Source: Pantoea sp050157905
GTDB taxonomy: Bacteria; Pseudomonadota; Gammaproteobacteria; Enterobacterales; Enterobacteriaceae
NCBI RefSeq assembly: GCF_050157905.1
Contig: NZ_JBKIWZ010000001.1
Location: 3,038,001-3,102,000, forward strand
Reading direction: 5' to 3'
Length of the DNA stretch: 64,000 bases
The notes below the pieces were generated by a model. It saw nothing but the letters and a program-made list of their open reading frames with translations. It was not told the origin of the DNA and made no database searches. Positions 35,613 through 43,712 of this stretch are shown here, piece by piece. Numbering within the stretch: the first letter of the stretch is position 1; each line of letters begins with the position of its first letter. A program made the position numbers and the translations under genes.

Positions 35613-37100
35613 GTGTCCCTTGTTTCCCCATCCGGGCAGCCCCTTTATCAGCAACTGGCCGAGAGCTTCGCCGAGGCCATTCATCAGGGCACGCTGAAAC
35701 CCGGCAAACGTCTGCCCGCAATCCGGCGCGTGGCGCAGTCTCATCAGGTCAGCGTCAATACAGTGCTGAATGCCTGGCAGATGCTGGAAGATCGCGGACT
35801 GATTGAGGCGCGACCGCAGTCGGGCTATTACGTGCGCGGGGTTTTACCCGCTGTAATCCGGCATGGTGAGCATAAAACCCGGGTGCGCGATCCCGGCAGC
35901 AGCAAGCTCGACCTCATCGATAAAGTCTTTGCGGCCCAGAACCATCCTGACTATATCAATATCTCACTGGCCTGCCCGCAGGACAGCGAACTGTTTCCGG
36001 CCGCCCGTATCGCCAGGATTACCGCCTCATTGCTGCGTCGTCATCCCGGCATTATCGGACGTTATGCGCTTCCGCCTGGTAGTGAGCGCTTACGGGAGGA
36101 GATTGCGCGACGGGCACTTCACGCCGGACAGACCCTCACAGCCGATGAGATTACCCTGACCCACGGCTGCATGGAGGCACTTCAGCTGGCACTGCGGGCG
36201 GTGACCCAGCCGGGTGATTGCGTCGGACTGGAGTCACCCACCTACTTCTTCCTGTTTCCCCTGCTGGCCTCACTGGGCCTCAGGGCGCTGGAAATCCCTA
36301 CCGATCCCCAGCGGGGGCTGTCGCTGGATGCACTGGAGATGCTGCTTCAGGAGCAGCGCATTCAGGCGCTGATAGCGATGCCTGGCGTTCAGAATCCGCT
36401 GGGCTGCAGCATGTCGCTGGAAAATAAGAAGCGGCTGGCGGAGTTAGTGAACACTTACCATGTTCCGCTGATAGAAGATGGATTGTATGACGAACTGCAG
36501 TTCGACTGGCCGCTGTCGCCGCCCGTCAAAGCTTTTGATCGCGATGGCTGGATTATTTACTGCACCAGTTTTACCAAAACCGTCGCGCCCGATTTTCGTA
36601 TTGGCTGGACCGCCGCAGGCCGCTTTCATGATGCGATCGCCCGCCTGAAAGCCGTGTCGTCGATGGCCGAATCTGCCCTGCTCTCGGAGACCCTGGCAGA
36701 GTTTCTGGCGTCCGGCGGTTATGACCACCATCTGCGCACCCTGCGCCGACGCTACGCCGCCAATCTGGATGAGGCCCGCGGGCTGATCGCCCGATACTTC
36801 CCCGCAGGCACCCGTGCGACGCTGCCGCGCGGCGGCTTCGTTTTCTGGGTTGAGCTGCCGGGCGGCGTGAATACCACGGGAATGTTTGACCGCCTGTTGC
36901 AGGAGAAAATCTGCGTCACGCCTGGCGCACTTTACTCCCTGAGTGAGCGCTATAACCATGCGCTGCGCCTCTCCTGCTGCTATCCGTTTGACACGCGTTA
37001 CACCCAGGCGATTAAACGCGCGGGCGAGATCGCCTGTGAACTGGCGGGGCTGCCAGCCGGTGAGGATCAGGGCGTGCCGTTGCGTCCCCAGACCGTGTAG
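35613..37100 (+). CDS. MocR-type regulator (YjiR-like)
   Basis: A 495-aa GntR-HTH / aminotransferase fusion. The HTH domain (about residues 10-75) contains LKPGKRLPAIRRVAQSHQVS and VNTVLNAWQML. The PLP domain contains LTHGCMEALQLALRAV, GVQNPLGCSMS and the lysine region CTSFTKTVAPDFRIGW. It resembles E. coli YjiR. The GTG at 35613 is chosen because AGGAGG lies 7 nt upstream. It is divergent from the LysE-family exporter gene, a common regulator-target pair. Its 3' end overlaps the convergent GST gene by 34 nt. Confidence 0.9.
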   Translation: MSLVSPSGQPLYQQLAESFAEAIHQGTLKPGKRLPAIRRVAQSHQVSVNTVLNAWQMLEDRGLIEARPQSGYYVRGVLPAVIRHGEHKTRVRDPGSSKLDLIDKVFAAQNHPDYINISLACPQDSELFPAARIARITASLLRRHPGIIGRYALPPGSERLREEIARRALHAGQTLTADEITLTHGCMEALQLALRAVTQPGDCVGLESPTYFFLFPLLASLGLRALEIPTDPQRGLSLDALEMLLQEQRIQALIAMPGVQNPLGCSMSLENKKRLAELVNTYHVPLIEDGLYDELQFDWPLSPPVKAFDRDGWIIYCTSFTKTVAPDFRIGWTAAGRFHDAIARLKAVSSMAESALLSETLAEFLASGGYDHHLRTLRRRYAANLDEARGLIARYFPAGTRATLPRGGFVFWVELPGGVNTTGMFDRLLQEKICVTPGALYSLSERYNHALRLSCCYPFDTRYTQAIKRAGEIACELAGLPAGEDQGVPLRPQTV

Positions 37101-37690
37101 CCGCGCCGTTCAGTCAGGCGTTCATAATAGGTGCGCACCGCCGGATAATCAGGATGATCGAGCGGGGTCTCAAACCAGCGGTTGACCGCCAGGCCAATCG
37201 GAATGTCCGCCAGGGTGAAATTGCGTCCGGCCACGTAGCGCCCGGTTTTTTCCAGCTGCTGGTTAAGAATGTTCATGGTATGCGCCCAGCCTTTGCAGGC
37301 AGCAGCCAGCAGACGCGGGTCCTGATGCGCCGGCGAGTTTCGCACCAGCGACATAAAGGCATAGCGCCAGGAGGTGTTGAGTTCAGTCGATTGCCAGTCC
37401 ATCCACTGATCGACAGGCGCGCGCGTCTGGGGGTGCAGAGAATAGAGCCATTCACCGCCATAGGCATTGGCCAGATAGCGCAGGATGGCATTGGATTCCC
37501 ACATCACGAACTCATCATCCTTCAGTACCGGCACCATCGCATTGGGGTTCAGCGCCATAAATTCCGGCAGGTGCGTGGAGCGGAAACCATCGCCCCACTC
37601 TTCGCGCTCGTAGTCCAGATCCAGCTCGTCACACAGCCACAACAGTTTGCGCACGTTGATTGAGGAGGCGCGTCCCAGGATCGTTAGCAT
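37067..37690 (-). CDS. Glutathione S-transferase
   Basis: A 207-aa cytosolic GST. The N-terminal thioredoxin-like domain has GRASSINVRKLLWLCDELDL (a serine at the active-site position), NPNAMVPVLKDDEFVMWESN with the cis-proline and the ES motif that holds glutathione, and the C-terminal helical domain has GRNFTLADIPIGLAVNRWF. Length and motifs fit the beta/theta-like bacterial GSTs. The substrate is unknown. It overlaps the end of the MocR gene tail-to-tail and is divergent from the phzF-like gene. Confidence 0.92.
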   Translation of the reverse strand: MLTILGRASSINVRKLLWLCDELDLDYEREEWGDGFRSTHLPEFMALNPNAMVPVLKDDEFVMWESNAILRYLANAYGGEWLYSLHPQTRAPVDQWMDWQSTELNTSWRYAFMSLVRNSPAHQDPRLLAAACKGWAHTMNILNQQLEKTGRYVAGRNFTLADIPIGLAVNRWFETPLDHPDYPAVRTYYERLTERRGYTVWGRNGTP

Positions 37691-37796
37691 TCACAGTCTC
37701 CGACAAAACCTTTAACTTATTGATAACGCTGTTGGCGGTGATTAGCAATCTTCCGGCAGAGAAAAGGCCACACTCAACCCAGAGCAAGGAGTCACC

Positions 37797-38645
37797 ATGC
37801 AGGTCGCGTTTAAGCAAGTCGACGTATTTACCTCATCTGCCCTCAGCGGCAATCCGCTGGCAGTGATTATGGACGCGCAGGGGCTAAGCGACGACCAGAT
37901 GGCCGCGATTGCCCGCTGGACGAATCTGTCAGAAACCACCTTTGTCCTGCCGCCGCAGCACGAAGAAGCCGATTACCGGGTGCGTATTTTCACCGTGGAA
38001 GGCGAACTGCCGTTTGCCGGACATCCGACGCTGGGCACCGCGCACGCCCTGCTGGAGGCGGGCTGGCCGACCTGCAACCCGGACATCATCGTGCAGGAGT
38101 GCGGTGTCGGTAACGTCGCGGTAAAGCGTAACGCGGCGGGCGAACTGGCGTTTGCAGCTCCGGCGGCGACGCTGATGCCCTGGCAGGATGCGCTGCTGGG
38201 CAAAGCGCTAAACAGTGATGCGTTCGATCTGACGCAAAGTCCGACCGTGGTGGATATGGGCATTCGCTGGCTGCTGGTGCCCATGATCAGCGCCGAAGCC
38301 GTGCTGGCACTGCAGCCCGGCGTCAGCGATCTTCAGCAGCTGATCCTCCAGGCGGGCGTCTCGGGTGTGATGCCCTTTGGTCGGTTGCCCGCTGGCGAGC
38401 CTGAGCAGTATGAAGTACGGGGGCTGCTGGTCGAGCATGGCAGCCTGACCGAAGATCCGGTGACCGGCAGCGCCAACGCCTGTCTGGCTCGTTATCTGGC
38501 GATGACCGGCCAGACGACGCCTTACCGCGTTCGTCAGGGCACGATGCTGCAGCGTGCCGGCCGGGTAAGCGTGACCTTTGCCGGTGAAACGATCTGGATA
38601 GGGGGTCATACCCTGACCGTTATCGACGGCACGATCACCCTGTAG
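37797..38645 (+). CDS. PhzF-family epimerase/isomerase
   Basis: A 282-aa protein of the PhzF family, with two diaminopimelate-epimerase-like lobes. The catalytic glutamate is E46 in NLSETTFVLPP; the blocks VRIFTVEGELPFAGHPTLGT and SLTEDPVTGSANACLARYL are typical. Members isomerise small cyclic acids (phenazine synthesis) or are of unknown role; no phenazine genes are near, so a housekeeping role is likelier. The start follows AAGGAGTC. It is a single gene between a GST and an SDR. Confidence 0.92.
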   Translation: MQVAFKQVDVFTSSALSGNPLAVIMDAQGLSDDQMAAIARWTNLSETTFVLPPQHEEADYRVRIFTVEGELPFAGHPTLGTAHALLEAGWPTCNPDIIVQECGVGNVAVKRNAAGELAFAAPAATLMPWQDALLGKALNSDAFDLTQSPTVVDMGIRWLLVPMISAEAVLALQPGVSDLQQLILQAGVSGVMPFGRLPAGEPEQYEVRGLLVEHGSLTEDPVTGSANACLARYLAMTGQTTPYRVRQGTMLQRAGRVSVTFAGETIWIGGHTLTVIDGTITL

Positions 38646-38690
38646 GAGAGGGTGGCATCCGCAGAGGGGTCTGCGCGACGCCGCCTGCCG

Positions 38691-39449
38691 TTAAATCCCC
38701 TGCCCGCCTGACGCTTCGATACGCTGTGCGGTGATCCAGCCGGTTTCGTCACTGAGGATTGCGCTGATGGCATCACCGATATCATCGGGCAGGCCGACGC
38801 GACCCAGCGCCGTCAGCCCGGCGATCTGGTCATTTATCTCACGGGTATCGCGCACCCGGCCACCGCCGAAGTCGGTCTCTATCGCCCCCGGCGCCAGGAC
38901 ATTGACCCGGATGCGCCGTTCACCCAGTTCTTTGGCCTGATAGCGCGTCAGCACTTCCATCGCCCCTTTCATTGACGCATAGGTTGCAGAGCCAGGATAG
39001 ATCAGCCGGGTCAGTCCGCTGGAGATATTCAGGATGCGGCCTCCGTCACCGATTAGCGGCAGGAGTTTCTGCGTCAGGAAATAAGGGCCCTTAAAGTGCA
39101 CATTCATCAGCGCATCAAATTCCGCCTCAGTGGTGTCGGTAAAAGGCTTGTAATGACCCTGTCCGGCGTTGTTCACTAAATAGTCAAACGTGTCGCGCTG
39201 CCACTGTTGCTGAAGGAGTGCCTTTACCTCTCCGACAAAGCGATCAAACTGCCCGGTTTCGCCTACATCCAGAGCCAGTGCGACGGCACGCCTGCCCAGC
39301 GCCTCAATTTCTTTCACCACGGCCTGCGCTTCATCGGCATGGCTGCGGTAAGTCAGAATGACATCTGTGCCTCTGGCAGCCAGTTTTAATGCACCATTGC
39401 GGCCTAAACCACGGTTAGCACCCGTAATTAACGCTATTTTATGATTCAT
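38691..39449 (-). CDS. SDR-family oxidoreductase
   Basis: A 252-aa short-chain dehydrogenase/reductase. The cofactor motif TGANRGLG is at residues 9-16, then NNAG, the catalytic serine in ISSGL, YxxxK as YASMK, and the PGAIETDF block after the active site. The arginine after the second strand (TYRSHADE) suggests NADP(H). The substrate is unknown. It is divergent from the yhjC-like LysR gene with about 115 nt between, so that regulator may control it. Confidence 0.91.
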   Translation of the reverse strand: MNHKIALITGANRGLGRNGALKLAARGTDVILTYRSHADEAQAVVKEIEALGRRAVALALDVGETGQFDRFVGEVKALLQQQWQRDTFDYLVNNAGQGHYKPFTDTTEAEFDALMNVHFKGPYFLTQKLLPLIGDGGRILNISSGLTRLIYPGSATYASMKGAMEVLTRYQAKELGERRIRVNVLAPGAIETDFGGGRVRDTREINDQIAGLTALGRVGLPDDIGDAISAILSDETGWITAQRIEASGGQGI

Positions 39450-39564
39450 CTCTCACACCTGTTGAAAAATTGAACACGCTTTAAGGATATTCGCCGGTTC
39501 CTGATCTATAAACAGGGCTAAGCGCGCATCACTGTTTCAATAAAAACAACAATCGGTGAACAAT

Positions 39565-40464
39565 ATGGATAAAATTCACGCAATGCAGGTGTTTGTGCGG
39601 GTGGCCGAAATGGGCAGTTTTACCCGTGCAGCAGAAAGTTTAGGCATACCCAAAGGCAGCGTATCGCGACAGATTCAGGCGCTGGAGAATCAGATGGCAA
39701 CACGTTTGCTGCATCGCACCACACGCCGGGTGCAACTCACGCAGGATGGGCTGGTCTATTACGATCGCTGTCTCGATCTGTTGTCGATGATTGATGATAT
39801 GGACAGCCTGTTCCAGCACGAACCCGCCTCGCTCAGCGGTAAGCTCCGGGTGGATATGTCGGTGGCGATGGCGACCAGTTTTATCCTGCCGCGGTTGCCG
39901 GAATTTTTGCAGCACTACCCCGGCATTGAGCTTGAACTGAGCAGCAGCGACCGCCAGGTGGATGTCATCCGGGAAGGCTTTGACTGCGTGATTCGGGTCG
40001 GTGAACTTAAAGACTCGGGGCTGATTGCGCGAAAAATTGGTACTCATACCTTGATCAACTGCGCGAGCCCTGGCTACCTTTCGCGTTTCGGCATGCCGAC
40101 CCGACTGGAAGAACTGTCGCAGCATGCGATGGTGCACTACAGCCAGCAGCTTGGCCAGGCCTCACCCGGTTTTGAATATTTTGATGGTCGCCAGTGCCAC
40201 TATGTTCACACCGGTGGCGTCGTGACCGTGAACAGTACGGAGACCTATCGCGCCGCCTGCCTGGCCGGTCTGGGGATTATCCAGGTGCCCGCGGCCGGTA
40301 TTCAGTCACTACTTGAACGTGGTGAGCTGGTGGAAGTGCTGCATCGCTTCCCCGCCCGCCCCATGCCGATCCATCTGCTCTATCCGCATCGGCGCAATGT
40401 GGCACGTCGCGTAAGGGTATTTATGGAGTGGCTGAGTCAGGTACTACAGGAGTACGTCACCTGA
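39565..40464 (+). CDS. yhjC: LysR-family regulator, YhjC-like
   Basis: A 299-aa LysR regulator. The HTH is at residues 1-60 (MDKIHAMQVFVRVAEMGSFT, then AAESLGIPKGSVSRQIQALE), followed by the effector domain with LELSSSDRQVDVIREGFDCV and NSTETYRAACLAGLGIIQVP. It closely resembles E. coli YhjC, whose neighbours yhjD and yhjE also follow here in the same order. The ATG at 39565 is preferred to the GTG at 39556. It is divergent from the SDR gene. Confidence 0.85.
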   Translation: MDKIHAMQVFVRVAEMGSFTRAAESLGIPKGSVSRQIQALENQMATRLLHRTTRRVQLTQDGLVYYDRCLDLLSMIDDMDSLFQHEPASLSGKLRVDMSVAMATSFILPRLPEFLQHYPGIELELSSSDRQVDVIREGFDCVIRVGELKDSGLIARKIGTHTLINCASPGYLSRFGMPTRLEELSQHAMVHYSQQLGQASPGFEYFDGRQCHYVHTGGVVTVNSTETYRAACLAGLGIIQVPAAGIQSLLERGELVEVLHRFPARPMPIHLLYPHRRNVARRVRVFMEWLSQVLQEYVT

Positions 40465-40509
40465 GCGGCTATACTTTGATTTTAATGATAAACAGGACAG
40501 CGAAGGTCT

Positions 40510-41523
40510 ATGACAGACAAGCAGGAAAATCCACAGGATAAGCAGCCAGAAAAACCGCTTATCGATATTAAAACCGGTAATCACACCGTAGATAAGTCGA
40601 TTGTTCGCGTGTCGCGCTTCGCCACCTGGTTTCAGGCTATTCCGGCGGTCGCGCATTTTATTCGTGCGCTCGATCGTTTTAACGATCGGCTCGGCAGCCA
40701 GTTTGGCGCAGCCATTACCTATTTCTCGTTTTTATCGCTGATCCCGATTCTGATGGTGTCGTTTGCAGCAGTGGGTTTTGTGCTGGCATCTAATCAGAGT
40801 CTGCTGACCGATATCATCAACAAAATTGTCAGCAGCATCAGCGATCCGACACTGGCTACCACGCTGAAGAATACGGTAAACACCGCCATTCAGCAGCGCG
40901 CTACGGTAGGGATTACCGGTTTACTGCTGGCGCTCTATTCCGGCCTTAACTGGATGGGTAATCTGCGCGAAGCGATTCGTGCGCAGTCACGCGACGTGTG
41001 GGAGCGGCAACCGGATGACAAAGAGAAGATCTGGAAGCGCTATATCCGCGATTTTCTGTCACTGGCTGGCCTGATGCTGGCACTGGTGATTACGCTGTCG
41101 CTGACCTCGGTGGCCGGATCTGCGCAGGCGACCATCGTGAGTGCTCTGGGGCTGGATGGCATCGACTGGCTGCGGCCTGCTCTGACCATTATCGCCACCT
41201 CGATTTCTGTGATGGCTAACTATCTCCTGTTCCTGTGGATTTTCTGGATACTGCCGCGTCATAAGCCGCGCAGGAAGGCGCTGTTTCGCGGCACCCTGCT
41301 GGCCGCCATCGGCTTTGAGGTGATTAAGTTTGTGATGACGCTGACGCTGCCAAAGCTGGCGACCTCGCCGTCAGGCGCGGCCTTTGGTTCGGTACTGGGA
41401 CTGATGGCGTTTTTCTACTTTTTCGCCCGTCTGACGCTGTTCTGTGCCGCATGGATCGCCACGGCTAAATATAAAGACGATCCACAAATGCCTCAGGGCG
41501 GCGCAAGACAGAAAGCATCGTAA
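40510..41523 (+). CDS. yhjD: Inner membrane protein YhjD (YihY/BrkB family)
   Basis: A 337-aa inner-membrane protein of the YihY/BrkB family with about six helices and a polar N-terminal ~45 residues. The blocks LDRFNDRLGSQFGAAITYFS, SGLNWMGNLREAIRAQSRDV and GAAFGSVLGLMAFFYFFARL match E. coli YhjD. There, mutations in yhjD let cells live without Kdo on lipid A, which points to a role in LPS transport. It follows yhjC by 45 nt and precedes yhjE. Confidence 0.93.
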   Translation: MTDKQENPQDKQPEKPLIDIKTGNHTVDKSIVRVSRFATWFQAIPAVAHFIRALDRFNDRLGSQFGAAITYFSFLSLIPILMVSFAAVGFVLASNQSLLTDIINKIVSSISDPTLATTLKNTVNTAIQQRATVGITGLLLALYSGLNWMGNLREAIRAQSRDVWERQPDDKEKIWKRYIRDFLSLAGLMLALVITLSLTSVAGSAQATIVSALGLDGIDWLRPALTIIATSISVMANYLLFLWIFWILPRHKPRRKALFRGTLLAAIGFEVIKFVMTLTLPKLATSPSGAAFGSVLGLMAFFYFFARLTLFCAAWIATAKYKDDPQMPQGGARQKAS

Positions 41524-41549
41524 CGGGTTAACAACAGCGGAAAATGCCC

Positions 41550-41596
41550 CCCCTTAGCTACTTTTTAATCAGATAACAGGATGAATAGCTAAGGGG
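41550..41596. repeat. 11-bp inverted repeat after yhjD
   Basis: CCCCTTAGCTA (41550-41560) and TAGCTAAGGGG (41586-41596) are perfect inverses around a 25-nt loop, followed by TCACTTTTATTT. It may be the yhjD terminator or a small regulatory RNA fold; no gene lies in 41524-41795. Confidence 0.7.
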
Positions 41597-41795
41597 TCAC
41601 TTTTATTTCGCCCTTTCTCAGAGTATCCCGCCAGATATTCCCCGGTTTACCCCGGTATCACCCGGCATTCATCGCACTACAGAAATTATCCTCTTTTTAC
41701 CCGCTGAAGCCAGACGTGGCGCGGGTTTTCATCATTGAATGCACCCTGGCAGATGCGTAAGATTCTTTGTCTGTATTTACAAATAAGAAACAGTT

Positions 41796-43127
41796 ATGCA
41801 AGCCTCCCTCACAGACACACTCGACAAACAGCAGGACCCCACACCCGTTAACTCACGCAGTAAAGTGGTGATTGCGTCGCTGGTCGGTACGGCCATCGAA
41901 TTCTTCGACTTTTATATCTACGCCACGGCTGCGGTCATTGTTTTCCCGCACATTTTCTTCCCACAGGGGGATGCAACGGTCGCCACGCTTCAGTCACTGG
42001 CCACATTCGCTATCGCCTTTGTGGCGCGTCCGATTGGCTCTGCGGTGTTCGGACACTTTGGTGACCGCATAGGGCGCAAAGCCACGCTGGTTGCCTCGCT
42101 GCTGACCATGGGGATCTCTACCGTGGTGATAGGCCTGCTGCCGGGCTATGAAACCATCGGCGTGCTGGCACCGCTGCTGCTGGCGCTGGCGCGTTTCGGT
42201 CAGGGGCTGGGGCTGGGCGGTGAATGGGGTGGTGCGGCCCTGCTGGCGACGGAGAATGCGCCAGCGAAGAAACGTGCGCTTTATGGCTCCTTCCCTCAGC
42301 TCGGTGCGCCGATTGGCTTTTTCTTTGCAAACGGGACGTTTCTGCTGCTCTCCTGGCTGCTGACTGACGAGCAGTTTATGCAGTGGGGCTGGCGCGTACC
42401 CTTTATTCTCTCCGCCGTGCTGGTGCTGATTGGCCTCTATGTGCGCGTGTCGCTGCATGAGAGTCCGGTGTTCGCCAAAGTGCAGAAAGAGAAGAAGCAG
42501 GTCCGGGTGCCGATTGCCGCGCTGCTGAGCCAGCATCTGACCGCCACTATTCTCGGCACTTTTATTATGCTGGCGACTTACACGCTGTTTTACATCATGA
42601 CCGTCTATTCGATGAGTTACGGGACCACGCCTGCGCCTGCCGGTCTTGGTATTCCGCGCAACAGTATGCTGTGGATGCTGATGCTGGCGGTGATTGGTTT
42701 CGGGGTCATGGTGCCGATTGCCGGTCTGCTGGCGGACCGTTTTGGTCGTCGCAAAACCATGATCACCATTACGCTGATGATTATTGCGTTCTCGTTCCTG
42801 TTCCCGGCGATGCTGGGTTCCGGATCTCAGGCGCTGGTGATGGTGTTTCTGCTGCTTGGCCTGAGCATTATGGGCCTGACGTTTGGCCCAATGGGCGCGC
42901 TGCTGCCGGAGCTCTTCCCGACAGAAGTTCGTTATACCGGCGCCTCGTTCTCTTACAACCTCTCCTCGATCCTGGGTGCCTCTGTGGCGCCTTATATCGC
43001 GACCTGGCTGAATGCGCATTATGGCCTGCAGGCTGTAGGGTTCTATCTGGCGTCGATGGCGGTGCTGACGCTGATTGCGCTGCTCGCCTGTAAAGAGACG
43101 CGTCATCAGACATTGTATGACGTGTAA
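41796..43127 (+). CDS. yhjE: MFS transporter YhjE (metabolite:H+ symporter family)
   Basis: A 443-aa inner-membrane transporter with 12 helices of the MHS group, which includes ProP, KgtP and ShiA. The signature TAIEFFDFYIYATAAVIVFP is in helix 1, the GHFGDRIGRKATLV loop lies between helices 2 and 3, and GRFGRRKT-type sequence is repeated in the second half (LLADRFGRRKTM). It matches E. coli YhjE and sits after yhjC-yhjD as there. The substrate is not known. A strong terminator follows. Confidence 0.92.
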   Translation: MQASLTDTLDKQQDPTPVNSRSKVVIASLVGTAIEFFDFYIYATAAVIVFPHIFFPQGDATVATLQSLATFAIAFVARPIGSAVFGHFGDRIGRKATLVASLLTMGISTVVIGLLPGYETIGVLAPLLLALARFGQGLGLGGEWGGAALLATENAPAKKRALYGSFPQLGAPIGFFFANGTFLLLSWLLTDEQFMQWGWRVPFILSAVLVLIGLYVRVSLHESPVFAKVQKEKKQVRVPIAALLSQHLTATILGTFIMLATYTLFYIMTVYSMSYGTTPAPAGLGIPRNSMLWMLMLAVIGFGVMVPIAGLLADRFGRRKTMITITLMIIAFSFLFPAMLGSGSQALVMVFLLLGLSIMGLTFGPMGALLPELFPTEVRYTGASFSYNLSSILGASVAPYIATWLNAHYGLQAVGFYLASMAVLTLIALLACKETRHQTLYDV

Positions 43128-43150
43128 TCTTCCCTGGTGAAGGTTAGTCA

Positions 43151-43177
43151 AACCCGGCAGATGCCGGGTTTTTTTAT
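43151..43177 (+). terminator. Terminator of yhjE
   Basis: AACCCGGCAGATGCCGGGTT followed by TTTTT: a perfect stem with a T run, 23 nt after the yhjE stop. Confidence 0.92.
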
Positions 43178-43255
43178 GGTGCAGGCTTAAGGAGTACAAC
43201 CGCTCAGAAAGGCTAAAAAAAGCATCGCCTTATGTTCAGGCGCCAGGCTCAGGGA

Positions 43256-43324
43256 GCATACGCCCTTCGCAAAGACGCAAAACCCGCCATCCCTGGCCCG
43301 CTATGCTTTGCTACAGGCGTATGC
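43256..43324. repeat. Foldback element 1 in the yhjE-ilvC interval
   Basis: GCATACGCC (43256-43264) pairs with GGCGTATGC (43316-43324), and GCAAAG (43269-43274) with CTTTGC (43306-43311), with a 4x4 internal loop and a 31-nt apical loop. I see no gene in this stretch. Confidence 0.7.
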
Positions 43325-43426
43325 CCCCATTGGATCAGCTGTCTGTCACAAGATCCTGATCGTGCTTAAAGTAACCAACCTGAGGCGAGGTAATTCTTAC
43401 AGCAATTAAGAAGTCTGAGGGCACTG

Positions 43427-43604
43427 GCAACACGGTCAGATGAGGAAAGCGTCCCGCGCCATGGACAAAAACGCCGGGCGCGTTTTTGAACAACGCAAAG
43501 CGTTGGCCCGTTAACGGGCGTACCTCAGGGATGAGGTGCGTAATCGCACGGACCAGGTATGCCAGAGATGGCGGATTTGCGTCTTTCCGATCTGACCGTG
43601 TTGC
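43427..43604. repeat. Foldback element 2: long closing stem around six hairpins
   Basis: GCAACACGGTCAGAT (43427-43441) is the exact inverse of 43590-43604; after a small bulge GGAAAG (43444-43449) pairs with CTTTCC (43583-43588). Inside lie hairpins at 43467-43487 (8 bp), 43492-43504, 43506-43519, 43522-43537 (loop GGGA), 43538-43548 and 43561-43572 (loop GAGA). The two GNRA-type loops are on the plus strand, which suggests a plus-strand structured RNA. A mobile or dispersed repeat is the alternative. Confidence 0.65.
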
Positions 43605-43660
43605 TTGTGCAGGCCCGGTCTCACAGCGAAGCAGGCAGTGCAGGCAAGTGTTCACAAATA

Positions 43661-43682
43661 AAAAACCCCGGCAAGCCGGGGT
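43661..43682 (-). terminator. Terminator of ilvC
   Basis: On the minus strand, ACCCCGGCTTGCCGGGGT followed by a T run: a perfect stem 31 nt after the ilvC stop codon. Confidence 0.92.
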
Positions 43683-43712
43683 CTGTTTTGCTGAAAACGG
43701 TGTTGCCGGTGA

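Noticed and set aside
41994..43199. A 401-codon minus-strand frame antisense to yhjE
   Set aside because: The His/Gln/Arg-rich composition mirrors hydrophobic codons of the transporter gene; there is no family resemblance.
43335..43655. A 106-codon minus-strand frame in the yhjE-ilvC interval
   Set aside because: It runs through the foldback element and its composition follows the palindromes. I cannot support a ribosome site or function, though conservation as a protein is not excluded.
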